Assembly (NCBI RefSeq): GCF_000327385.1
Contig: NW_008706748.1
Coordinates: 311,817 to 375,816 of the forward strand
DNA from: Lottia gigantea
Taxonomy: Eukaryota; Mollusca; Gastropoda; Lottiidae
Direction of reading: 5' to 3'
DNA length: 64,000 bases
In this document: positions 43,564 through 54,400 of the stretch, in pieces
How positions within the stretch are numbered: position 1 is the first letter of the stretch
Layout of the letters: every line of letters begins with the position of its first letter
The notes under the pieces: generated by a model
Seen by the model: the letters and a program-made list of their open reading frames with translations, nothing else
Databases searched by the model: none
What the model was told of the DNA's origin: nothing
Position numbers and translations under genes: made by a program

Positions 43564-43741
43564 CAGAGTTTCTAGGAAACTTCAGGTGAGGGAGCCGAGA
43601 AGGTACCACAAATTTTTTCGGGGGTGTGGGGGGCACGGGCCATTATTTCATGATGTAAAATGATAAAAAATTTGAAAGTGGGGGAGGCCAAAGCCAGACC
43701 AGCATCTTTTCATGGCCCTCCCCTCCGTAGAAACGCCACCA
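43564..43741. mobile_element. hAT-like MITE, sister of 18515-18664
   Basis: The left end GTTTCTAGGAAACTTCAGGT and right end CTCCGTAGAAACGCCACC are inverted relatives. Shared interior: GTGAGGGAGCCGAG, GGGCCATTATTTCATGATGT and AAATGATAAAAAATTTG. Confidence 0.7.
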
Positions 43742-44660
43742 CAAAGACTGTCTTAACCTGGAACTATGCATTCGCTCAGATTTTCTTTCTCCGTCTAAAC
43801 ATCGTCCAGTAAATTCACACCTCTTAAGGTAAAGTTCTGACTATTTCCTGTTAATTTATTGGCTAATACCCAGACGGCACAAGACTCAAATAACACCTCA
43901 TAATTAATAAAAAACGATTTATTGAGGATATAAGTTATGCTATGATAATATATTGCATCTGTAACAAACTGGACACCTTAGGTGTTTTGGATTACCACGG
44001 AAACAGATCAAGGAACAAAAAATGCGAATCTGTAAATCCTAGAATGTATCGTATGATTGTAGAAATAAGGATTCCACTTAAGTAACATTTTTATCCTGAA
44101 TTATTTCATAACACATGAACTCTGGAGAAGCAGAAAGTAAATCTTGATGTACCTGGTCAAAATGCTTCATTGTATTTTTATTTGTATTAGTATCCATGGC
44201 AACCAAAAAATTCTTCCAGTAACAAAATAATAATAATAATATAACAACATACATCAACAAAATAAAAAACAATTAATGTCATTCATCCATTCAATTTTGC
44301 CACTTTCACTTTCTCTCTTGTTCACTGCATACAGAACTGTGCCTGAAATTTTTGTTAAAAAAAAATTTGTTGGCACTTCAACGCAAGTTAAGAACTTTAA
44401 CTGTCACCAATTTCACTATAGAACTCTTCTTGAGAGATTTTATGAGGGGGAATAATAGTGGGGCTTAATATATTCAGGAATGAGGAATGAGGGAGGGGGG
44501 GAGGGAGGAAGCACCTGAACAGAATATATTATATATCAGAGCCAGTATGAGCAATATTGTTCAGGGAATGATACTGAAGTTTTCTATAAATAGATTATAT
44601 GATGACGAGATTAACATACAGAAGTTTGTTTCACAAAAGCTCAATGAACCATGGTCGCAA

Positions 44661-44821
44661 CAGGCCCGTAGCTAGCTCAAGGTCTCAGGGTGGGGGGCGA
44701 ATTTTGTTAAGGGGATCTCAACTATACTGACTCAACATGTCAACAAAATTTTTCAGGGGGGGGCCAAAGTTTATTTAGTTGGGGCCTTGCCTTCCCTGGC
44801 CCCCCTCTATCTATGGGCCTG
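44661..44821. mobile_element. hAT-type MITE (CAGGCCC termini), 161 bp
   Basis: Ends CAGGCCCGTAGCTAGC and ATCTATGGGCCTG. The flanks GGTCGCAA (44653-44660) and GCTCGCAA (44822-44829) match at 7 of 8 bases, as expected for an 8-bp hAT target duplication. G and C runs lie inside, as in 13417-13544. Confidence 0.88.
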
Positions 44822-44880
44822 GCTCGCAATTTGATTTGTGTAATGTTTTTTAACACTGATGTTGATTGACAAATTTTTTG

Positions 44881-45154
44881 TTTTTTTCAACAGCTTTCAT
44901 TTTTATTTAGCCACCTAAGTTAGGGTCTAGCCACAATATGAACAAAAGGTTATTCAGTTGATAAACTAGTCTCATGCTACTCGGAATACACCTTTGTTAG
45001 TGTCATAAAATCCCAGCATTGGACAGGGAATAAATTTGATTGGCTGGTATTGTCATCAAACTGACGACTGTTCAAGAAGGCCGTCTTTAGACCCTAACTG
45101 AAGTGGCTATGCTAAAATAAAAAGCTAATAAAAAATGGAACGAAAGTTTGGTTT
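44881..45154. mobile_element. MITE family B, second copy
   Basis: The left part TTTATTTAGCCACCTAAGTT, AGGGTCTAGCC and the right part GACCCTAACTGAAGTGGCTA, GAACGAAAGTTTGGTTTA match 22989-23247. It lies 160-430 nt downstream of the TGFBRAP1 stop, so it probably forms part of that gene's 3' UTR. Confidence 0.8.
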
Positions 45155-45160
45155 AATATT
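44902..45160 (-). promoter_or_regulatory. Candidate polyadenylation signals of TGFBRAP1
   Basis: On the - strand an ATTAAA lies at about 45158-45153 and the first AATAAA at 44907-44902, 160 and 410 nt past the stop. Both fall within or at the edge of the family B MITE. Confidence 0.35.
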
Positions 45161-45315
45161 AAATAGACTGCTGTAAATCAGACAGTAACACTAAATCCTC
45201 TACATTCTGTAACTTTCAGTCAATATTCATCTCCAAGACAGCAATAACTTCTCAATTTGTTCCCAACTAAAATCACAATAAAATAACAACCAGCAATCTA
45301 AATTCTCGAGTCTTG

Positions 45316-45466
45316 TCAACTTGGATTAGATTTCTGGGTCCTGAACAACTTGCCTGTCACTGGACAGATATATTTATTTTTAGCACAATGTACGTGAGTC
45401 ACTACACCGTTTGGATATCGTATAAACGTTGGTTCACTATAAGGTCTATTACACACTGCACAGTTC
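45316..45466 (-). CDS. TGFBRAP1: TGFBRAP1 last exon, zinc-binding C-terminus
   Basis: Encodes residues 814-863. It reads CAVCNRPY, then FIRYPNGVVTHVHCAKNK, the degenerate RING-like signature of the Vps39/TGFBRAP1 family (C816, C819, H838 or H840, C841). An extra CPVTGKLF follows, adding a Cys (C848), and the protein ends KSNPS before TGA. Vertebrate proteins end in a Ser/Pro tail instead at this point. Confidence 0.92.
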
Positions 45467-48400
45467 CTATAATGAATAAAAATTATATAAAATAGAAGGC
45501 CACGTTTGAGTATGTTACATTGGAAGGAGTAATTCACTATTTGTTAACCAGATTTTCAAGAAAGGTGGCGCTCCGTTGATGAGTTCTGAACAAGTTCTGT
45601 ATGTTCCAATTCTGGCCTCAATTGAACAGTACAGAAGTGGCTATGTCACATTAACATTCGCATCTATTTCCTTCTCCACCATTTTGAATTCTGTCTGCAC
45701 CTACTATTTTTAAGGCATACGTGGGACGTATTCTGAACCCTGTTTCAACTTGTTTTATTGAAAGTCTGGTTGATTCAATAATTGAGCAACCCCCAAGGTG
45801 TTTTCAATTGGTAAGTTAATGCTAGAGGCTAAACAACCAATTCACACATTAGATTTTTATATAGACACAGGTTTATATTATCTAATATATTCCGGTAATG
45901 AAAATAATGATTTTAAAAAGTTAACTCACCTATCTTCAGTCATTATAACAGGTTCTTGTTGTAGTTCAATACATTCTTGTTTTATAGACAAGTTCTCTCC
46001 CCTTGCCATCATCCTCTCAACTCGTGTCATACGACTGGTATGCATACTCTTTCTCATAGCTCGGGTTAAAAATTGGGATAATAAACTCACTGACCAGGAG
46101 TCGGGAAGCAGTTGTAATACCTAAATAGACAGAATGAATAAATAAATGATAAAATGAATGAATAATAGAATAAATGTTGGGATACAAGAATTGTTTTGGA
46201 GGAAGCTGAAGGGCAGTTGTAATATTTAACTGACAAAAATACATCTAACGCTGCCAACACATGTGTTTCTGATACACAATACTCACTAAGATAGCTAATT
46301 TTGGCCATGAATTTTAAATATTATAGGGTTAAATGCAGTAATGAAGTACATAATGGGAGAACGCTTTCAAATATAGGCCACAAAGTATTTCTTTCTCTAC
46401 TTTCATGTCCTTTCTCATTCTGAATTTGTAGTTATAAATTCATCGTCATGGCTCCCCAAATTTAAAGGATAAATTGAGACGCGAACACTCTAATTCTCGA
46501 CCTTGCTTCCCTAGAAATCTTATTTTATAAGAATAACTCAAACAGAAAAATGTTATAAATCAATGTGCATTATATAGAGAAATATACAGTACATAAATTA
46601 TCATGACTTACTTTAACTGTATCAAAATCAGCTACATTACTATTTAATAGAGACATAGCTGGAGCTACCAGAGTGTCTTTACGTCTGAAATTAATCATTT
46701 TCATACATAACATACATTTTCTTAAAGTCTTGTATCAGAGATAAAGGTCAATGGGGCTCGATTAGTCATGTACAATAAACCTAGGCCCAGTGCACAGATT
46801 GTTCAAAGATAAAGATCCCTTGACAAATGGAAATTCAAAAGAGTTAGCTTATGCAACTTTTGTAGCAAAATTTCTTGAAGAAGATTAACCTCTGTATCTC
46901 TGAGGTACCTGACAAGTGTAAGATTCACTTATAGAAGACTTAAAGGGATTGTAAAGTGCAAGGCTTGAAATAATTCGGACATTTTATCCAAATCAATTTG
47001 TGTCGGACATCTGAAATTTTGTACCGGGCAGAAAATATATGATAATACGATATTTCCAGCAAGAAAATAATATTTTTTCATATTTTTGGCATCGGACAAA
47101 AACGTCTGGCTCAAACTAGATTGTACCGGCCATTTGCCGAAATTGTACCGGACAATGTCCCTGTCCGGACGCTTATTTCAAACCTTGGTAAAGAGATATC
47201 AGATTTTGACATTCAAAGTTTAGCTTCAGACAACTTTACAATCCATTCTAAAAAGACTGGAAATTCATTACAACTCAATACAATCATCACAAAAAAACTT
47301 ACTCGTAACTAGAGTCTAGATAAACACTGAGTAAAATATGAAATAAACGTTTTCTATACGCTGGTTCTCTCCCTTGTGAGTTGACTAGACAATAATTCTC
47401 GGCAGCTCCATAATCTTTTAATTTATGAACTAAAATTCTTAAAGCTTTATCATGTTCTTCTAACTATAACAAAATAATCAAAATATAGGTTTGGTGGTGA
47501 AATGTGAAATAGTTAAAGTGGCAAGTTAAAATTAGTATGTTAATATTGTCTTGAAAAATAGTTGTGGTCTTAGTCCTCCAAGGGCTCTTTCCTATTTAAA
47601 ACCATAAGCTAACATCTGCATAGACTGACCGACTCAGACTAACCAATGAAAATTGAGCTCCCTGAATAATAATGATTTTACAATTCTGAATGATTACTAT
47701 TTATCAATTTTATTAATAATTTACCTTTCCATATAAAATAGCACATTCAGCATGCATATCAGTTTCCTTGGTTTTACCCAGAATTAGCTGAACCCGATAT
47801 AAACTGGATATTTGTAACATGTGACGTAATTTAGATCTATAATAACAGAGAAATTTAATAAAGGAAAACCTCTTTCTAACACATTTTGTCAGGAAACTGA
47901 GATGGATCAATGCTTATCCCAAATGCAATCCTTTTTTTAAGCCAAAATTCACATGCTTACTTGATACCCCCATGATCAGGGGCATATCTAGAAAATGCCC
48001 GGGGGCAAAAAAATGCCACTGCCCATGACACACTCCTGAGAAATTGCTATGGCATATTGTACCTCCATTCTTTAACAAAAATACTTCAGTATCAAAGAAG
48101 GTATTTGTCTTCGCCCATCAATCATTGAACTCTTAAGCCCTTCCTTTTACGAAATACTGGCATCTGACTAACATCACATAATCCCTTTAGGTTCTTCTTA
48201 TATTACCCGAACGACTAATTTTCAAAATGGAAAGTAATTCAGACAAATAAAATGGAACTCTATAAGGTAGAAAATTAAATATTGAGACAAAAACACATTT
48301 CACTTGCAAGATATTGAGCTCGTTAATTAATTTACTGAAATTAATATTACCTTGCCATATCTATTTCTTCCTTCCGCACAGAAGAGTTCTTTAATAAATT

Positions 48401-51400
48401 TAAAACTTTATCTAAATATAATACAGCAAGATGGGTGTGGTACTTCTCTTTCTAGAATAAACAAATACAAATAGCATGAAAATAGACCAGATCAAAACAA
48501 GTTTAAATATTACCGTTCCGAACATAACTGCATACAATACTTACGATGGAAAATTTCAGCCGAAATTCATGTATAATTACAAAGGAAATGTTTGCCATGA
48601 CAGCAAATATACAACAGGATCAATGAGTAATGCTTTTCTGAATAACAATTTTAATTATGGATTTCAGGATTTTTGAGGAATTTGCTGAGGCTGCCTAATG
48701 CCTGGAACAATATTAAATCATTAACAGGCTGTAGCTTGGCTTATCATCCCATTGGAAGATCAGACACTTTGTCTTTCTCAGTACCTCAGTTTTACATCAC
48801 TGACAAAGTCTAAAGTAAATCCCAAGATGAATGTGGGATTTAGATGTTAAGAGCCATAGCAAAACAACTCTGAACTGACCTCTAATTTTTTTTGAAAGAC
48901 GAGATATTCTAGGTAGTTTATAACAGCCAGAGGAAAACGATGTAAATAATCAATCACAGCGTCTGGTCGTAATCTTTCTGATGGGGGTTCGTTAACTGGT
49001 CTTTCCGTTAATATCTACAATAAATAAAATAAAACAGTCTAATAGCTTATCTTATACTACTGCCAAGTTAACATGATCCAAAATTCAATATCAAGAGAGA
49101 TTGTTTGAAAAAGGGGTAATTTTTTCATTCTTGGAATTGGATTTTTATCATCAAAGTAAGAGAACTTCTTCATTATGTTATTTATTATTTATGATTACAG
49201 ACTGTAGTTGAACCAGCAGTAAATATAGGGGAGATATCATCATAACAGGCATATATTGACTGTAACTTAACTTATACAAACCAAATCTAAATATTTAAAA
49301 TCTAAATTCAATTGTCACACTAACTTCCGTGAGGGGTAATTTACATCTAAACATGTGTGGACAGTCCAGTTAGACTTATGAGAGAAGTCTGTATAGTGAA
49401 AAATACATTAAAAGGATGGCATACTCCAGATAGATATTAAGAGAGCCTTATCATTCTAGAAAGATGAAAGTAGATATAAACTGATAATACCTGTACACCA
49501 AGTTCTTCATCTTTCTCTAAAGCCCAGTCTATATACTTCCACACTAACTCATGGTTATTTAAACTGACAAAATATATATAAGAAAACATATATTATAATT
49601 CTATAAGCTTTTGTTATAACATTAGTAAAATGAAATGAATGGAGTTTTACGTCCTACTTTTCTGCACCATGTGGGCTAATGAAGACGGTTAAGCCTAGTC
49701 AAGCAAAGATATGTGTGTATACCTGGGCTGGATTTAAAACATGAACACTAGCAGTTATTTTAAGATATTTCTAACTGAACTTATGGTCTTAAATAGTTGA
49801 CTGAAAATTTGAACCCTCCACAAAATAAAACAATGTTAAATGCCCAGCCACAAAATTGAAACCATTTACTACTTACTTGGCTAAAAATTCTATGACAAAT
49901 TTAAACCCTGGAAAACTGTTGTCTGTTAATTCACCATTCACTAACCTAAATATACAACATAATATCAATATTATTACTTCATTATAATAGTTAATGATTA
50001 GAGTTTATGTTATGTGTTTTAGATATAACAAACTCATCAGGACAGAAAGTTGATAAAATTACAGCTTCAGGGTTAATATTGTCATTACCTTAGAAGATAG
50101 GGATTGAAAACTGTCACTTTCATAAGCATTAACCATAGCATGAACATTTTTCTTAACTTGAGGATTTGAACCCACAGCACCCTATTTCCAGACAATCCAA
50201 GCGCTACCGACAAAGCCATTCCACAAAGAGACAGTGTTCCAACCCAATTATTCATATTTACACAGTTTGAAAGTTGTTTACCCCTTCAAGGAAATATTCA
50301 TATAGCCAGACACATGCAAGTATAGTGATATTTAGTAAACTTTCATAAATTCTTTGAAAATTAAGCGACGAACTCACTTAGACCAGATTGCTAGTGCTCT
50401 GTCATTCTCTGAGTGATGTTTATGTAGTAAAGCTAGAGCGTGGTGGCGCTGGTATCTCTCCAGACACTCCACACAGTCTGCTAGATCACAACTTGTCTCG
50501 GAGATTAATAATGGTATCAACTCTGGTGAATTATTCTCAGCGTATAGTTTTAATAATGCTACGTCTATTTCCTGTAAAATACAAAAATATTAAACACATT
50601 TGTATATGTTGATGTCCGTCAAGCAATATAAGTAATGCTTATTTTTTAGAATTTGAAAATTTTTTAAAACTGACACTGAAACCGAAGAAAAAAAATGTCG
50701 GATTACGCAGATGTCGGAATTCACACAGAGTCCACTATATTACCAAATCCATTCAATAATTTATTAAATCATATCATGTGTTACTTTTCTGCTCCAGAAT
50801 ACTGTACACAATGAGAGAAATTTGTCTCTCCATCTTGAATTACCAACAGTAAAAACTAGGTTGAAAGATCAGAAGGTAATATCTTGACTTATACAATAAT
50901 CTGATTTAGCACAATATTTACCTGTTTAAGTCCTATAGATAATTTAGTATTTCGTATTTCTTCTAAATAACTTTGTAAAAAATATATATATTCTGCCGTC
51001 AAAGTTTCGTTATTTTTGGTAAGTACGGTTATATCTGGTATCTCATGAAGCGCCGGACTGGAACGGGTGAAATTTGAACCTGTTGGCATCATTTTAGGAT
51101 ATAAACAAATAATCTGAAATAGAGAAAAACTAAAATTGTTAGCAGCTTCTGAGCATGGGTGTGGCCCAAGGCCTTGTATATAAACTGATGAATGCAATAA
51201 CAATGGTTATAATTTGAAAGAGGCTTATTGATGGGGCTATTTGCTAGTCAAGTTTAAAGCTAAAAGCATGCATTTCGATGGTGATCTGTGAACAATATTA
51301 CTGATTAGCTTAGCTGAAACTAAGGTATGATCAAACCAATGGTGAATGTGCTCTTCAAATTCAGTTCTAATTAGATTCAAAAAGTCATTTACAGAATCTA

Positions 51401-54400
51401 AATAGATTGTAAGGGAAGATCTAAATAGTATATTATAAGTTAAATTATATTATGTGGTTCCTGGTAAAATGCCCTGCCCCACCCCACCTCAACCACCCCA
51501 CAGAATAGACCCCACCCTCAACTCACCTCTCTCACATCAACTTGCCCTTTTATAAATAAATCTCTGGCTTCTTCAAAATGTTGTTGTGTAAATTCTATAA
51601 AACCTGCTTGTTGTTGGATTCTTCTGTACATCTATAATAGAAACAGGAATCATTTACAGGAATTCAACTGATGAATGAAATAACAAGGTGTCATATAACC
51701 AAATAAACAAGAGAATATTTCATGATATAACACATTTCCTTAATAACGAAGTACATTGAATTGAAATTGAAATGTACTTTACCAAAGTACAAAGTGTGTT
51801 ATCCATTTAATAATATATTTCCTTGTTTCTATGTCATTCAAATCCTATAATGGTGTCCACAGAATCCAAGAACTTTTAAGCGCTGTTCAATAATTTTATC
51901 ATTTTATAGATTAATCAAATAAGAGAAGGAAATTCTAGGTCAGATAGAAAATTGGAATGGTGCAAATTGATGCAATCAGTGTTCCAAATACACATATAGA
52001 AAATCTGTTTACAATCTCTTTAAATGCACACAGACCTTCATGAATTTGTCTTTAGTCATGCCTGTAGAGTGAGCATTTTCTGCCAGTTCCAGCGCCTCTG
52101 TGACTCTTTTGTCTGCTAGTAATGCTTGAATCTGTAAAAAATAAACAAGAGAAAGTAAATTTGATACATTCATAGGGTATTATCATCTGATAAACTTGCC
52201 TCACTAAGTAACTATCATTTTTCAAAAAGTGCAGTTTGATTTCAATTTAAGCAAAAATAAGCAGTTATGACTATCGGATGACTTAGAAGATAATGTGTAT
52301 ATTATGGCGTTTTTACACAGAATTATCAAATTGAAGGTGAACCTTAAGTCAAATCTTTATTCTAAAAAGTACTACAAAAGCTGAATTAGTTTCCATGAGA
52401 TAGTCAAATGAAAAATTAAATAGAATATTTTATGAACCTGTTTTTCAAAAGCAACTGGAACCAGAGAATAAATTTCTCTACTGGAAGCTATAAATAACTT
52501 GCCATCAAAATCATTCATAAAAACACCGCCCTGGAAGGGAATGGCTTGTTTCTGTTGCTGATCTAAAATACTAAACATAAACAATAATGCTGAATTAGCT
52601 GTAATGTTAAATCCAAGGCTTGTATCAAAATGTAAAAAAATTGCACTGTATTAATGCTGCATTTTGTAAATGAAAAGGAGTAAATTTCCCCCAAAAATGA
52701 AAACTCTACACATACCTGTGTATGGTAATAAATTCGTCGTTCATAGCAACTATGTAGGGATGAACACAGGAGACCGAGACAAGGTTATCTGACCATTGCA
52801 TCGGGGGGCGTTGTGAAATTCCTGCTGATGTTACAAACATACCCAACGCACTGGGGCCACTTAATAAAAACTCATCCTAAAAACAATATAAATAATGTAT
52901 ATAACCAAAACTCAAGCAAGTTTCATAACGAAAAAATGAAGATTACAGATTAGCATAAGCTTGGCTTGATTTCACAACTCTTTCATACTCTGTACAAACT
53001 ATAAATACAGTTAAAATGGCTAAAATATTGTTTCAACCAAACAAAAGTCAAGACAAGAGACAAATTTTCTTTGAGTTCTACACATGTAATCCATAGTACA
53101 ACCTTAGGACTATATCCGAATTCTACCTTACATTCAAACTTCTGAGAACACATGAACTAACAGGTGTGGTCTTCATAAATTGATATAAAATATTGAAGTT
53201 TGTTACCTTGGTGACCTTTTTAACAACAGGATTAACGTATTCTGTATCAAAGGGGAATAAATCTTGTATATTACCAGTGTCTATTTCTATTATACAATAT
53301 TGAGTAGTTAACGCAGCACAAACATGTTTCTCATCTACTCCCTAAAATAAACAAATTGTTATATATTGTGTTTGACTGTATAAGTGCAACTTGTGTCTAA
53401 GATCACCTTTATCTTCTCTGATCGGAAACCAAAACAATTACTGGAAGAATCTAGGTGACAAGAAAAATACTAAGTGACTCGTAATTAAAATTCCTTTCTC
53501 TTCACCATGAACTTAATAAGTAACGTACAAGTGGTTCAAATTTTCTCTATAAAAAGGGAAGTAACTTACTATAATGGTGGCTGGTTCTGGGATGGATAAA
53601 TCTTTATTGTGAATTATTTTATCTTCTAAAATAGTAAAAACTTGTAGCTGTTTCTTTTTTAAAGCCACACAAATCTACAAATCAATTGTTTTATATAGGT
53701 GTCACTAACTTAAAATTAACTCATTATATTTTGTCCGCCCCTTCACAGCCCCGAAAGCAAAGTATTTCACACAAAAATCTCATAACTAGGTTAGAAATTC
53801 AGGCCATCTCAGATATTTCCCCCCCTCAGAAGTAAACCTGGCTCCACCACTGAAAGTATCTGCACAATGAAATATGATATGAGTATCAAGAATACTCCGA
53901 AAAAATTATGTCAGCTCTGGAGTGAATCAGATATTAACAGAAGAGGCTTACCTCAATACTAAATGGATTTGGGTTGGCAGGATTTTCATTCAAACAAAAA
54001 TAATTCACTCCTTTAATCTTGGCACCTGAATAAACTGGCTGAAATACAAAGTACTGGGTTTACATTTCTACCTCAAAGTACAAGTATATCTAAAAAGTTC
54101 TTTTTTTCAGTATCTCTTTAAAGAATAAAACTCTCACATTTAATTTGTTAACAATTGCATAAAAGATACCATGAAACAAATGCTGACAGGTTTAGATAGA
54201 TAGCTATATATCCCTTTTATCAAATGACAATCAAAACCATACAAGGGAGACCATATTAATGATTTGATTCTCAGGGCCAGATTAGTTTCTCAAGAGAAAT
54301 CAGGGCTTTTGAATGCGAATTCCACACATAATTACAGGGTAAAATCAATATAAAATGTATCATTATATATCAAAAACATCACATTACCTCTAAATCAAAC

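Larger units (their letters stand above)
38905..45315. other. Convergent intergenic region between NHERF and TGFBRAP1
   Basis: 6.4 kb holding both 3' UTRs, CCAAT hairpin repeats (39781), a direct duplication (40320), SINE copies (41776, 42343) and MITEs (42721, 43564, 44661, 44881). No gene was recognised; 40690-41700 and 43015-43560 show only AT-rich sequence. Confidence 0.7.

Noticed and set aside
45798-46124. 108-codon + strand open frame
   Set aside because: It is antisense to TGFBRAP1 exon 21, whose frame and splice sites are well supported.
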